Positions 43,354-52,634 are shown, counted from the stretch's first letter. The stretch: DNA of 64,000 nucleotides from JACKNG01 sp040220855 (GCA_040220855.1 JAVJVZ010000044.1:62001-126000), one strand, 5' to 3'. Notes: generated by a model from the letters alone, not told the origin. A program made the numbers and translations.

Positions 43354-44402
43354 CGGTGGGCGCAGGTCCGCGCGAGGCGCGCCGCGAGATGCGTGCCGAC
43401 GGCCTCGCCACTCAGCCACGCCCCTTCGACGCGACCGCCGCGACACCAGTCGCCGCAGGCCGCGACGGCCAGCCTGTCATCGAAGAGCTCGCCCGGTGGC
43501 GCGGCGTCGGGCCGGGCGAGCGCCCAGCGGTGCGCACGACGGTAGCGCGGTGCTCGCGGCGTCAGCGCGGTGGCGCGCCAGAACGCCGCGAGCAGTTCGA
43601 CTGCCGCGCGCTCGGGCGTGTAGTGCAGACGTGCCGCCGACCACGCCGGCGTCGCGTGCAGCACCCAGCGCTCGCCCGCCGGACGACCGGGCTTGGCCGA
43701 ATCGCGCGCCATCCAACCGATCGCCGGGTCATCGACGAAGGCACCGTCGAAGGGGAGCGGCAGGCGCCCCTCGAACCCGAGCAACAGCGCCCAGCACGGC
43801 GCCGAAGCGAGCCCGGCGAGCCGCTGTCGCAAGGTGCCGCGGCGCGGCACCACGCGCAGCGCCTGCTCGGGCGGCATGGCGAGCACGAGCGCGTTGTAGC
43901 GGCCGAGCTCGGCGCCGGTCGTCGCCACCAGCTGCCAGTCGCGTGGCCCGGGCAGTGCGGCGGCAACAGTGACCTGGCTCACAATCGGCAGACCTTCGGC
44001 GAGTCGCTCGGCCAGGTCGCCCATACCGGTCACGCCGACGTAGCGCGACGTCGCCGGGATGGCCTGCGTGCGTCCGCGCGCGAGCGCGACCACCGTGCCG
44101 TGCCAGGCTGCCACGCGGCCCTCACGGCAGGCCGGCTCGAGCGCCGCGGCGAAGCGCGCGTCCCGTACGGTGAAATACTGTGCGCCATGGTCGAAAGCGT
44201 GATGTCCGTCGCGGCGCGTGCTACAGCGTCCACCGGGCCGCTGGCCACGGTCGAACACCTGCACGGAGACCCCGCCGTCGACCAGCGCGCGCGCAGCGCT
44301 CAACCCGGCGATGCCAGCGCCAATCACCGCGACGCGCGGTGCGGAAGCACCCAGGTCGTGCGCTGGCGTGATGGTGGGCGGTGCTTCGCTGGTTGCTGTC
44401 AT
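43350..44402 (-). CDS. FAD-dependent oxidoreductase, renalase-like
   Basis: 350-aa flavoprotein of the amine-oxidase/renalase family. The dinucleotide-binding motif RVAVIGAGIAGLSAARAL (about residues 23-40) is followed by the GGRCSTRR loop (about 57-64); the C-terminal FAD-contacting AACGDWCRGGRVEGAWLSG is near residue 325. Bacterial renalases oxidise isomeric dihydro-NAD(P) forms produced by mis-reduction, an NAD repair role; this is known for the family and only inferred here. Start 44402 lies shortly before the Rossmann motif; upstream codons look non-coding. It is coupled by GTGA to the SDR. Confidence 0.86.
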   Translation of the reverse strand: MTATSEAPPTITPAHDLGASAPRVAVIGAGIAGLSAARALVDGGVSVQVFDRGQRPGGRCSTRRDGHHAFDHGAQYFTVRDARFAAALEPACREGRVAAWHGTVVALARGRTQAIPATSRYVGVTGMGDLAERLAEGLPIVSQVTVAAALPGPRDWQLVATTGAELGRYNALVLAMPPEQALRVVPRRGTLRQRLAGLASAPCWALLLGFEGRLPLPFDGAFVDDPAIGWMARDSAKPGRPAGERWVLHATPAWSAARLHYTPERAAVELLAAFWRATALTPRAPRYRRAHRWALARPDAAPPGELFDDRLAVAACGDWCRGGRVEGAWLSGEAVGTHLAARLARTCAHR

Positions 44403-44599
44403 CGTCTTGATACGCGGGTATGCGCGGGGCGGACCACCGGCCGTGCGGCGTCCAGGCGCGTCCCGTGGCGCTATGCTAGGGCGTATCGCGCGCGCCGCGC
44501 TATCGCCGTCGTCGTCACGGGCGGCCACACCGCCAAGGGTCGCGTGCCGGCACGTCGCCGCGGAAGCCCCCCGGCGTGCACACTTCGTACGCCATCCGG

Positions 44600-45115
44600 A
44601 TGACCGTGAACATGAACACTACGACCGACGCATCGCTCGCCTTGTTCCAACGCCTGCTCGGGCCGCGCGCGCGGCCCGACGCGGCAGCCGCGCTCGCCTT
44701 CGCGCAGGAGACCGTCATCCCCCTGCGCGTCTCCACCATCGACGCTGCCGGCTACCCGCACCTGACCTCGCTGTGGTTCCTGCTCGATGCCGGTCGCTTC
44801 ATCTGCTGCACCCAGCATGACGCCGTGCTGTGCCGCAACCTGCGCCGCAATCCGCGCGCCGCTTTCGAGCTGGCGGTGAACACGCCGCCGTACCGCGGCC
44901 TCAGCGGACGTGCCGATGGACGCTTCCTCGCGCTCGACGCAGGCGAAACGCTGCAGGCGCTCGCCGATCGCTATCTCGGCGAGCGCGATCTGCAGTTGCG
45001 CCGCTGGCTGCTCTCGCGCGTGGCCACCGAGGTCGTCGTCGCGCTAGAGCCACGGCGCATGACGACCTGGGATTTCAGCAACCGCATGAGCGCCTCGGCA
45101 ACGCCGTCACATTGA
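44600..45115 (+). CDS. Pyridoxamine 5'-phosphate oxidase family protein
   Basis: Split-barrel FMN-binding family, about 171 aa. The core is PLRVSTIDAAGYPHLTSLWF (about residues 41-60), RFICCTQHDAVLCRNLRRNP and YRGLSGRADGRFL. Resembles the small PPOX-type proteins that bind FMN, F420 or haem rather than PdxH itself. The frame allows GTG 44576, ATG 44600 or ATG 44612; none has a ribosome site, so the start is approximate. Its 3' end overlaps the convergent PGPGW-domain gene by 9 bp. Confidence 0.78.
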   Translation: MTVNMNTTTDASLALFQRLLGPRARPDAAAALAFAQETVIPLRVSTIDAAGYPHLTSLWFLLDAGRFICCTQHDAVLCRNLRRNPRAAFELAVNTPPYRGLSGRADGRFLALDAGETLQALADRYLGERDLQLRRWLLSRVATEVVVALEPRRMTTWDFSNRMSASATPSH

Positions 45116-45553
45116 CCTCGGCGAGGATACCGACTCCCCATCGAAGTCCTCGAACGGTGGCTTGCCGGCCCGCGCGCGGATGCGGTTGAACATGCGCAGG
45201 ATGCGCGGGCGGCAGACCAGCCACCGCTCGAGTCGGTACTTGCCCGGGAAGTCGGCCAGCAGCACACCGACGGCAATGGTCAACAGGCCCTGCCCCGGCA
45301 ACAGGAGCAGGAGCAGGCCGAGCGCGATCAGCGCCATGGCAATCACATTCTTGAACACGTGCAGCGGCAACCGCAGCAGCGGATGGCGCGCCCACCACGG
45401 AATCTCGCCGCGTTCGGCGCGTGCGAAGTAGCCGGCCGGCAGCTCGATGACGATCAGCGGCACGGCAATCGCGGCCAGGACCAGCGAAGCCAGCGAGCCG
45501 AGTGCCAGCCACGGCAACCAGGGCTCGATGAAGTTGGTCAACGCATCCAGCAT
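45107..45553 (-). CDS. PGPGW-domain membrane protein
   Basis: 148-aa protein with an N-terminal membrane helix (about residues 15-38) and a hydrophobic pair at about 70-108 that contains LLLLPGQGLLTIAVGVLLADFPGKY, seen in parts as LLPGQGLL and ADFPGKY, the PGPGW-type signature. The C-terminal RPRILRMFNRIRARAG is basic and cytoplasmic. Function is unknown; the family occurs in many proteobacteria as single small membrane proteins. Start 45553 gives the compact form. Confidence 0.75.
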   Translation of the reverse strand: MLDALTNFIEPWLPWLALGSLASLVLAAIAVPLIVIELPAGYFARAERGEIPWWARHPLLRLPLHVFKNVIAMALIALGLLLLLLPGQGLLTIAVGVLLADFPGKYRLERWLVCRPRILRMFNRIRARAGKPPFEDFDGESVSSPRSM

Positions 45554-45695
45554 GGGGACGAATGCCGTGCGCGGCAGCGGCGGCGACAGTGAGCGGATTT
45601 CGATTGTACGCTGCGGCACCCGCCGGCGGGTGCGTCGGTTACACTGCCGCCCCGCGCGCGGTCGACGCGCGCAGCCTGTCCCCGGGAGCGCGCCA

Positions 45696-46643
45696 GTGGC
45701 CGGAAGCAGTTTGTTCGTACTCATCGACGACATCGCGAGCGTGCTCGACGATGTCGCCACCATGACCAAGGTCGCGGCGAAGAAGACCGCCGGTGTGCTC
45801 GGTGACGACCTCGCGCTCAACGCCCAGCAGGTCACCGGCGTTGCGGCTGACCGCGAGTTGCCGATCGTGTGGGCGGTGGCGCGCGGTTCGCTCGTCAACA
45901 AGGCAATCCTGGTGCCCGCGGCGCTCGCCATCAGCGCCGTGCTGCCGCTGCTGATCACGCCACTGCTCATGCTTGGCGGTGCCTTCCTGTGTTTCGAGGG
46001 CGTCGAGAAGCTTGCCCACCGTTTCCTGCACGATGCTGGCGAAGACGCCGTCCATCACCAGGAGCACCTGCAGGCACTCACCGCAAGCGACGTCGACATC
46101 GTGGCGCACGAGAAACAGAAGATTCGCGGTGCCGTGCGCACCGACTTCATCCTGTCCGCCGAGATCATCGTCATCACGCTCGGCACCGTGTCGACCGCGC
46201 CATTCATGCAACGGGTCGCGGTGCTCTGCGGCATTGCCCTCCTGATGACGCTCGGCGTCTACGGTCTCGTCGCCGCTATCGTCAAGCTCGATGACGCCGG
46301 CCTCGCCCTGGCGCGACGCGAGAGCGGCCTCGCGCGCGCTCTCGGCCGCGCACTGCTGGCCGCTGCACCGAAACTGATGAAGACACTGTCCGTCGCCGGC
46401 ACCGCCGCGATGTTCCTCGTCGGCGGCGGCATCCTCGCCCACGGCGTCCCCGCGGCGCACGCGTTCATCCATCATGCCAGCGAGGCGCTGCACGGCATTG
46501 CCGGCGTCGGCGGCGCGATCGCCGTACTTGCCGGACTCGTGCTCGAAGCGCTGCTCGGCATGCTGGCCGGCGCCGTCGTGCTCGCGGCCGTACTCGCCGT
46601 GCGCCGCCTGCTGCGCGCGCGCGGCGTCGACAACACCGCCTGA
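45696..46643 (+). CDS. DUF808 family membrane protein (YedI-like)
   Basis: 315-aa membrane protein with about seven hydrophobic segments. AGSSLFVLIDDIASVLDDVA at the N-terminus and TMTKVAAKKTAGVLGDDLAL next to it are almost identical to the E. coli YedI opening, which fixes the start at GTG 45696. EGVEKLAHRF near residue 110 and the HEKQKIRGAVRTDFILSAEI segment are conserved in the family. The function is not known. It stands alone between convergent neighbours. Confidence 0.9.
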   Translation: MAGSSLFVLIDDIASVLDDVATMTKVAAKKTAGVLGDDLALNAQQVTGVAADRELPIVWAVARGSLVNKAILVPAALAISAVLPLLITPLLMLGGAFLCFEGVEKLAHRFLHDAGEDAVHHQEHLQALTASDVDIVAHEKQKIRGAVRTDFILSAEIIVITLGTVSTAPFMQRVAVLCGIALLMTLGVYGLVAAIVKLDDAGLALARRESGLARALGRALLAAAPKLMKTLSVAGTAAMFLVGGGILAHGVPAAHAFIHHASEALHGIAGVGGAIAVLAGLVLEALLGMLAGAVVLAAVLAVRRLLRARGVDNTA

Positions 46644-46657
46644 GAGCGGCCTCGGCC

Positions 46658-47068
46658 TCAGGTGGCTTCGGCCGCCGTCATGGCCGGGCGATCGCCGGCT
46701 TTCGGCAGCAGCCACCACAGGATGAAGGCCATGGCGAACAGCGCCGGGATATCGCCGAAGAAGTTGGCGTGCTCGCTGTGATCGTGCCCTGCCTGTGCGG
46801 CCATGATGCCGGCATGCACGATGCTCGACCAGATGGTGAAACGGATCAGGCTCAGGTTGGCGAGCGGATCGCGCGCAGCGAGAAACAGGAAGACACCGAG
46901 TGTCACGTAGATGCCCTGGATCATCTGCTCGTACTCGCTCTGGCGTGGTTCCCATGCCCACCCCTCGGGCCATAGCCAGTTCATCAGCGGGTAGATCCCG
47001 ATGACCAGGAATACGCCGAAAACCCGCAAGGCAATCGCCAACCAGCGCAGTCGCTTCTGTGCGTCCAT
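46658..47068 (-). CDS. Small membrane protein (DUF6632-like)
   Basis: 136-aa protein with four hydrophobic segments: about residues 8-28, 46-64, 75-93 and 104-122. A His/Asp cluster, GHDHSEHANFFGD, sits between helices three and four and could bind a metal. The ribosome site GGGGAGG is seven bases from ATG 47068. Resembles DUF6632 proteins; role unknown. Monocistronic by spacing. Confidence 0.72.
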   Translation of the reverse strand: MDAQKRLRWLAIALRVFGVFLVIGIYPLMNWLWPEGWAWEPRQSEYEQMIQGIYVTLGVFLFLAARDPLANLSLIRFTIWSSIVHAGIMAAQAGHDHSEHANFFGDIPALFAMAFILWWLLPKAGDRPAMTAAEAT

Positions 47069-47304
47069 GATTTCCTCCCCGTCAATCATGTCGTGAGCCC
47101 TCGCGGACTCTACGCCCGCCTGCCTGCCGATGCGAGCACCACGTGCACGTACGATGACAGCGGCACTTGACACTCGTACTGTCGTACCTGCTCGCTGCTG
47201 GCGGCTGCGCCGCAACCCTTCGACCCACTCGCGGCAGCGGCCTGCCCTCGGCCCGACCCGCCGCTCGACGCCGCGCCTGCGGCGGCCGCCTCGCGGCAGG
47301 TGAC

Positions 47305-48603
47305 TCAGCCGGCGACCACCCAGCGCATGACGACGAAATAGATCGCGAGCACGAGCGAGATGGCAATGCCACACCAGCTCCACGCGCGCAGCGCCGCACC
47401 CGGCCGCGCCGATGCGGGAACCACGTCTGAAATCATCGCGCGGTGGTTCAGCCACGCGAGGACCGGCGCAGTCAGCAGCGAGAGCACGGTGGCGACGTCG
47501 ACCATCCTCGTCAGCGAGCGGATGAAGAACTCGATGACCAGCATCGAGCCGGCGAACAGAACCGCCAGCGCGGCCCAGTAGACGCGGCGGCTGATGGCGT
47601 CCGGGGTACCCGGTACTTCGGGCGCAGCGAAGCGTGCCGCTAGCGTCGCGAGCGCGCGCGGCAGGCCATCGATGACGGTCAACGTGGTCGAGAACATCAC
47701 GGCGAAGGCGGCGAGCGTGACCACCGGCCCCGTCCACGCACCGAGGTTCTCCGTGTACAGGCGGACGATCTGCGCAGCGAAAGCGGCGGGTGCCGCGGCG
47801 AAACTCTCGCCCGATCCGTACATGGTGCCCGCACCCATGGCCATGAAGCAGAGCGCGAGCAGAGCGGTACCGAAATAACCGACGTTGAAGTCGAACAGCG
47901 CCGCCGCGACAGTGGGCGCGCGCCCGGTCTCGCGGCGCCGCGCGAGCGTCCACAACGAATGCCAGACCGAGATGTCGAACGCGCTAGGCATCCAGCCCAC
48001 CAGGCCGCAAATCATGACGGCGGTGGTCGTGGTCGTGACCCAGTCACCGGCGGGCAGGAGGCGCAGCGACGCAATCGGCAATTTGGGCAGCACGGCCGCT
48101 GTCGCGAGCAGCGTGGTGAGGGTCAGCACGACCACCACGACCTTGATGATCTTGTCCAGCCACTTGTAGTGGCCGACCAGCAGCAGGCCCGCACACACCG
48201 CCATCAGCCCCGCCGAAAGCACCACTACCGCCGGCTGCCCGGCGAGCGTCCCCTCGATGCCGAGCAGGGTCGTGAAGAGCGCCGCCGTGACGAAGGTCAC
48301 CGCGGCCTGCACGGTGAACATCGTCGCCACCGTGACGGCGGCATACAGCGCCAGTGCCCAGCGCCCTTCGCGGCGGTAGCCCTCGAGCAGGCTGGTACCG
48401 GTGGCGGCGGCATAGCGCGGGCCGAAGCTGAATGCCGGGTACTTGTACAGGTTGGCGAAGATCACGAGACCGAGCAGACCGAGGCCGAACGAGGCGCCTG
48501 CACGGGTACTCTGCACGAGATGCGATACACCGACCGCAGCGCCGGCCCACAGCAGGCCGGGACCGAGCGCGTCGCGAATCGACTGCCAGGAAGAAGTGTT
48601 CAT
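47305..48603 (-). CDS. Nramp-like transporter lacking the canonical metal motif
   Basis: 432-aa transporter with about 11 hydrophobic segments in the Nramp (LeuT-fold) order. The opening DALGPGLLWAGAAVGVSHLV aligns with helix 1, but the DPGN metal-binding motif is replaced (GVSHLVQS), and helix 6 reads CGLVGWMPSAFDISVW, lacking the MPH-type motif. It therefore belongs to the divergent branch of the family, which includes Mg2+ and probably non-metal carriers. Start 48603 matches the usual N-terminus. Divergent from the molybdenum hydroxylase operon across 245 bp, so it might carry a substrate of that pathway; this is inference. Confidence 0.82.
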   Translation of the reverse strand: MNTSSWQSIRDALGPGLLWAGAAVGVSHLVQSTRAGASFGLGLLGLVIFANLYKYPAFSFGPRYAAATGTSLLEGYRREGRWALALYAAVTVATMFTVQAAVTFVTAALFTTLLGIEGTLAGQPAVVVLSAGLMAVCAGLLLVGHYKWLDKIIKVVVVVLTLTTLLATAAVLPKLPIASLRLLPAGDWVTTTTTAVMICGLVGWMPSAFDISVWHSLWTLARRRETGRAPTVAAALFDFNVGYFGTALLALCFMAMGAGTMYGSGESFAAAPAAFAAQIVRLYTENLGAWTGPVVTLAAFAVMFSTTLTVIDGLPRALATLAARFAAPEVPGTPDAISRRVYWAALAVLFAGSMLVIEFFIRSLTRMVDVATVLSLLTAPVLAWLNHRAMISDVVPASARPGAALRAWSWCGIAISLVLAIYFVVMRWVVAG

Positions 48604-48848
48604 GGCCGGCGATTCTTGCCGGAGGCCGCGCCCGCTGCAATCGGTGCGCACGGCGGACGAAGCTGCCCTGCCCCGGCCCGCCGTGCGCAGGTCCGGTGAC
48701 TGCCTGTCACTCACCACCGTACGCGGCGCGTCCGCCGCAACCGCATCCCGGCAGCCCGGCAGCCCGGCCTGCCGACGCCGCCGTTCGCCACTGCGTGCTT
48801 TTGCGCCACAATGGTCGCGCTGGCGACGCGAGCGAGGGAGGACGCGGC

Positions 48849-49313
48849 ATGATCCGATTGACCGTCAACGACCGGGCCGTCGAGCTCGACTGCGATCCGG
48901 ACAAGCCCCTGCTGTGGGCGCTGCGCGAGGACCTCGGCCTGACCGGTACCAAGTACGGCTGCGGCATCGCACTGTGCCGGGCCTGCACGGTGCACGTCGA
49001 CGGCAAGGCGGTACCGTCGTGCCAGCTGCCGGTCGCACGCGCGGCCGGCGCCCGCGTGACCACCATCGAGGGTCTCGGCGCCGCGCGACTGCACCCGGTG
49101 CAGCAGGCCTGGCTCGCCGCCAACGTTCCCCAATGCGGCTATTGCCAGCCGGGCATGATCATGGCGACCGCTGCCTTGCTCGCACGCAAACCGGCACCGA
49201 CCGATGCCGATATCGATGCCGCGATCGGCAACCTGTGCCGCTGCGGCACCTATCCACGCGTGCGCGCCGCCATCCACGCGGCCGCCGCGGCGCTGGCCGG
49301 GAGCGGGACATGA
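48849..49313 (+). CDS. (2Fe-2S)-binding small subunit of a molybdenum hydroxylase
   Basis: 154-aa iron-sulfur subunit of the xanthine-dehydrogenase family, IorA/NicA/CoxS type. The plant-ferredoxin cluster is CGIALCRACTVHVDG with the fourth Cys in VPSC (about residues 38-60); the second cluster is CGYCQPGM (about 98-105) with CRCGTYPR (about 132-139). It carries electrons from the molybdenum site. Its stop overlaps the large-subunit start as ATGA. No FAD subunit is nearby, so electrons probably leave through a cytochrome or directly to a membrane acceptor, as in IorAB and NicAB. Confidence 0.93.
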   Translation: MIRLTVNDRAVELDCDPDKPLLWALREDLGLTGTKYGCGIALCRACTVHVDGKAVPSCQLPVARAAGARVTTIEGLGAARLHPVQQAWLAANVPQCGYCQPGMIMATAALLARKPAPTDADIDAAIGNLCRCGTYPRVRAAIHAAAAALAGSGT

Positions 49314-51547
49314 GCACCGCGCTTGGTCGTCGCGCCTTTCTGCAGGCATCGCTCGCCGCGGCCGGCTCGCTCGCGTTCGATCTCCGCGTGGTGGCACATG
49401 CCGCCGGCGGCGATGCCGCGGTCGATCTCCATCACTGGATCGTCGTTCACCCTGACGATCGCGTTACCGTGCGCATCCCGCAGAGCGAAATCGGCCAGGG
49501 CGCGACGACCGCGCTGATGCAGGTCATCGCCGAAGAACTCGAGCTCGATCTCACGCTGACCGACTGGGCTTTCTACGACCCGCAGACCAACGTCAGCCAC
49601 GGCAACGTCTACGTACACACCTCGACGCTCGCGAGCTGGGGCGTGAAGATGCTGTTCGAGCCGATGCGGACGGCCGGCGCGCGTATCCGCACACTGCTCG
49701 TCGCCTGCGCGGCCGAGGAACTCGGCGTGGCAACAGACCAGCTCGCCATCGACCGTCACACGGTACGCCATGCCGCGAGCGGACGTGCACTCGGCTTCGG
49801 TGCTCTCGCGGAGGCGGCAGCGGCACACCCGCTGCCGGATGCGTCGACGATCACGCTCAAGCCCGCGCAGGCGTGGCGGTACATCGGCCAGGCGTGCGAC
49901 CGCAACGACATCCACGACAAGGTCACCGGCGCCGCGCAGTACGGTATCGACGTCAGCCTGCCCGGTATGACGTACGCCGCGGTGCGCCAGGCCCCGGTGT
50001 TCGGCGGCCGCCTGCGCGGTTTCGATGCGAGCGCCGTGCAGAACATGCCCGGCGTGCGCGCGGTGGTGCGCATCGACGCAGGCCCGAGCGGCTACACCGT
50101 GCCCCCGACCCTGTGGGACGTGATCGACTGGCAGATGGACGATGCCGTTGCCGTCGTCGCCGACAGCTGGTGGCAGGCCGAGCGTGCGCTCGCCGCGCTG
50201 CCGATCGAATGGGACGACGGTCCGCACGCGGACGCCGACAGCGCAGGCATCGCGCAGGCGCTCGCCGACGCGCTCGACGCCGAAGGCGAACTCGTGCGCA
50301 GCGAGGGTGACGCACGCACAGCGCTCGCTGCGAGCGCACGGGTGCTCGAGGCCGAGTACCACTACCCGTTCGTCGAACACGCGCCGATGGAGCCGATGAA
50401 CTGCACCGCGCGCGTCGAAGGCCGCACGGTCGAAGCCTGGGCGCCCACGCAGTACGGCGACGAGGCGTTGCGCATCGCCGCTTACGCTGCCGGCGTCGCG
50501 CTCAAGGATGCGCGCTTCCACCTCACCCTTGCCGGCGGCGGCTTCGGGCGCCGCCTGCACAACGATTACGTCAGCCAGGCGGTGCAGATCGCGCGCCAGC
50601 TGCCGGGCACGCCGGTCAAGCTGATTGTCTCGCGCGAAGAATCACTGCGGCGCAGTTACTATCCGCCGCCGCTCGCCGCGCGCCTGCGCGCCGGTCTCGA
50701 TGGCGACGGCCGCCTGGTCGCCTGGTCGAGCCACGTCGTGCAGGGCACCGCGGTCGAGCAGCCTTACGGCTTCAGCCGCCTCGCCTACCCGGTGGCCAAC
50801 GTCGAGATGCGTTACGGCAGCATCGTCACGCCACCCGGCTTCGCCTGGATGCGCGGCGTCGGCCACACGCAGATGGCGTGGATGAACCACGGGTTTCTCA
50901 GCGAGATTGCCGCGGCCCTCGGCCGTGACACGCGCGAATTCCTGCTCGCCCTGCTCGATGCCGAGGCCATCGATACGGCGCGGCCCGACCATGCTGACGC
51001 AACCGCGCGCGTGCGCCGCTATCACCGCCTGCTCGAGGCGGTCGCCGCGCAGGCCGGTGCGCGCCCCGACGACACCGGCCGCGGACGCGGCTACGCCGTC
51101 TACGACATGAGCTACGTGCCGGGCTACCGCAACTCGTGCATCGCCATCGCCTGTGACGTCACGCTCGACGGTCGCGGCGGCCTGCGCGTCGATGACGTCC
51201 ACGCCGCGGTCGAATGCGGCGTGGTGGTCAATCCGCAGATCGTCGAACAACAGATCCAGGGCGGCGTGCTGTTCGGCCTGTCGAACGCGCTGCACGGGAA
51301 GATCACGCTGAAACACGGGCGCGTGGAACAATCGAACTTCCATGACTACCCGCTGCTCGGCCTGGCCCGCGCGCCCGCCGTACACGTCCACGTGCTGCCC
51401 TCCGACGAAGCACCCACGGGCATCGGCGAGGGCGCGGTACCGGTCGTCATCGGCGCACTCGTCGATGCCATCTGGGCCGCCGGCGGTCCGCGCATCCGCG
51501 CGCTGCCGGTGCTCGACCACGACCTGCGCCCACGCGGCTCGGCCTGA
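49310..51547 (+). CDS. Molybdopterin-binding large subunit of an IorB/NicB-like hydroxylase
   Basis: 745-aa catalytic subunit. The N-terminus GRRAFLQASLAAAGSLAF is a twin-arginine signal, so the folded complex is likely exported, carrying the small subunit with it. Domain landmarks are IPQSEIGQGATTALMQVIAE (about residues 58-77), GGGFGRRLHNDYV (about 405-417) and the catalytic Glu in TGIGEGAVPVVIGA (about 704-717). Residues about 186-205 (GQACDRNDIHDKVTGAAQYG) match the aldehyde-oxidase hammerhead. These enzymes hydroxylate N-heterocycles, for example isoquinoline, nicotinate or quinaldine. No C-terminal cytochrome c domain is present, unlike NicB. The neighbour NicX-like gene points to a pyridine ring substrate. 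Confidence 0.9.
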   Translation: MSTALGRRAFLQASLAAAGSLAFDLRVVAHAAGGDAAVDLHHWIVVHPDDRVTVRIPQSEIGQGATTALMQVIAEELELDLTLTDWAFYDPQTNVSHGNVYVHTSTLASWGVKMLFEPMRTAGARIRTLLVACAAEELGVATDQLAIDRHTVRHAASGRALGFGALAEAAAAHPLPDASTITLKPAQAWRYIGQACDRNDIHDKVTGAAQYGIDVSLPGMTYAAVRQAPVFGGRLRGFDASAVQNMPGVRAVVRIDAGPSGYTVPPTLWDVIDWQMDDAVAVVADSWWQAERALAALPIEWDDGPHADADSAGIAQALADALDAEGELVRSEGDARTALAASARVLEAEYHYPFVEHAPMEPMNCTARVEGRTVEAWAPTQYGDEALRIAAYAAGVALKDARFHLTLAGGGFGRRLHNDYVSQAVQIARQLPGTPVKLIVSREESLRRSYYPPPLAARLRAGLDGDGRLVAWSSHVVQGTAVEQPYGFSRLAYPVANVEMRYGSIVTPPGFAWMRGVGHTQMAWMNHGFLSEIAAALGRDTREFLLALLDAEAIDTARPDHADATARVRRYHRLLEAVAAQAGARPDDTGRGRGYAVYDMSYVPGYRNSCIAIACDVTLDGRGGLRVDDVHAAVECGVVVNPQIVEQQIQGGVLFGLSNALHGKITLKHGRVEQSNFHDYPLLGLARAPAVHVHVLPSDEAPTGIGEGAVPVVIGALVDAIWAAGGPRIRALPVLDHDLRPRGSA

Positions 51548-51584
51548 ACCCCGGGCCCGTCCCACGAGAGGAGGAATGCACCCG

Positions 51585-52634
51585 ATGAGCAACGACGTCA
51601 CCTACGCGGAAATGCAGGCCGCCTTCACGCAGGTTCTCGATCTCTGCGCGGTGCATCCCGGAGAGAAGGTCGCAGTACTGTGCGAAGGCGAGCTGCTCGC
51701 CGATTACGCCGAGGCTTTCCTGCACGCGGCCGCCGCGCTCGGCGCCGAGACCACGCGGGTGCGAATCGCGCCGGGCAGCAATGCCGGGGCCGCCGCGCGC
51801 ATCGCCAACCTCGGTGCCTCCGCACTCGGCAACGATGCGCAGGCGATGGCGACGCTGAAGGAAGCGGATCTCGTCATCGACCTCATGCTGCTGCTCTTCT
51901 CCCGCGAGCAGATAGCCATCCAGCAGGCCGGCACGCGCATGCTCATGGTGGTCGAACCGTTCGAAGTATTGCGCCGCATGATGCCGAGCCGCGGCTTGCG
52001 CGCGCGCGTCGAGGCCGCCGAGCGCCGTCTCGCCGCGGCGCGCCGGCTGCGCTTCACGAACGATGCCGGCACCGACGTTACCTACGAACTCGCGCAGCTG
52101 AGCGGCCCGCCGCCGGCCTGCATCCTGACCGAGTACGGCTACACCGACACCCCCGGCCGCTGGGACCACTGGCCGAGCGGCTTCCTCGCCTCCACCGCGA
52201 CCGCAACCGGCGTCGAGGGGCGCGTGGTGATGGCGCCGGGCGACATCGTGCTGCCGTGGAAGACCTTCCTCGCCGAACCGGTCACCTTCGACATCCGCGA
52301 CGGCTACGTCACCGCCATCGATGGCGGCGCGGACGCCGCGCGCCTGCGCGACTACATCGAGAGCTTCGACGATGCGCGTGCGTGGGCCGTCTCGCACATC
52401 GGCTGGGGCCTGAACCGCGACGCACGCTGGACCGTCGACGCTCCCGGCATCGGCATGGACAGCCGCGCTGCCTACGGCAACGTGCTCTTTTCGACCGGCC
52501 CCGACACCGAGTTCGGCGGCGACAACGACACCCCCTGCCACCTCGACCTGCCGATGCGCGACTGCTCGCTATGGCTCGACGACGAACTCATCGTCGCCGG
52601 TGGAAAGGTGCTACCAGGGGACATGCGCGCCTGA
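51585..52634 (+). CDS. NicX-like 2,5-dihydroxypyridine 5,6-dioxygenase
   Basis: 349-aa Fe(II) extradiol-type dioxygenase of the M29-peptidase-related fold. Against remembered P. putida NicX the similarity runs through ILTEYGYTDTPGRWDHWPSG, VSHIGWGLN and GNVLFSTGPDTEFGG, and the three iron ligands of NicX (His265, His318, Asp320) have counterparts in VSHIGWG and TPCHLDLP. Expected reaction: 2,5-dihydroxypyridine plus O2 to N-formylmaleamate. Two ATGs (51576, 51585) follow GAGAGGAGGA; only the second has proper spacing. It is 37 bp after the molybdenum hydroxylase and precedes an alpha/beta hydrolase. A related ring cleavage on a different hydroxypyridine is possible. Confidence 0.82.
   Translation: MSNDVTYAEMQAAFTQVLDLCAVHPGEKVAVLCEGELLADYAEAFLHAAAALGAETTRVRIAPGSNAGAAARIANLGASALGNDAQAMATLKEADLVIDLMLLLFSREQIAIQQAGTRMLMVVEPFEVLRRMMPSRGLRARVEAAERRLAAARRLRFTNDAGTDVTYELAQLSGPPPACILTEYGYTDTPGRWDHWPSGFLASTATATGVEGRVVMAPGDIVLPWKTFLAEPVTFDIRDGYVTAIDGGADAARLRDYIESFDDARAWAVSHIGWGLNRDARWTVDAPGIGMDSRAAYGNVLFSTGPDTEFGGDNDTPCHLDLPMRDCSLWLDDELIVAGGKVLPGDMRA

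Noticed and set aside
47069..47304. A small plus-strand gene with a short hydrophobic start (from 47167)
   Set aside because: The codons after the first 15 encode an Arg-rich run, there is no ribosome site, and the frame runs into the 3' end of the Nramp-like gene on the other strand.
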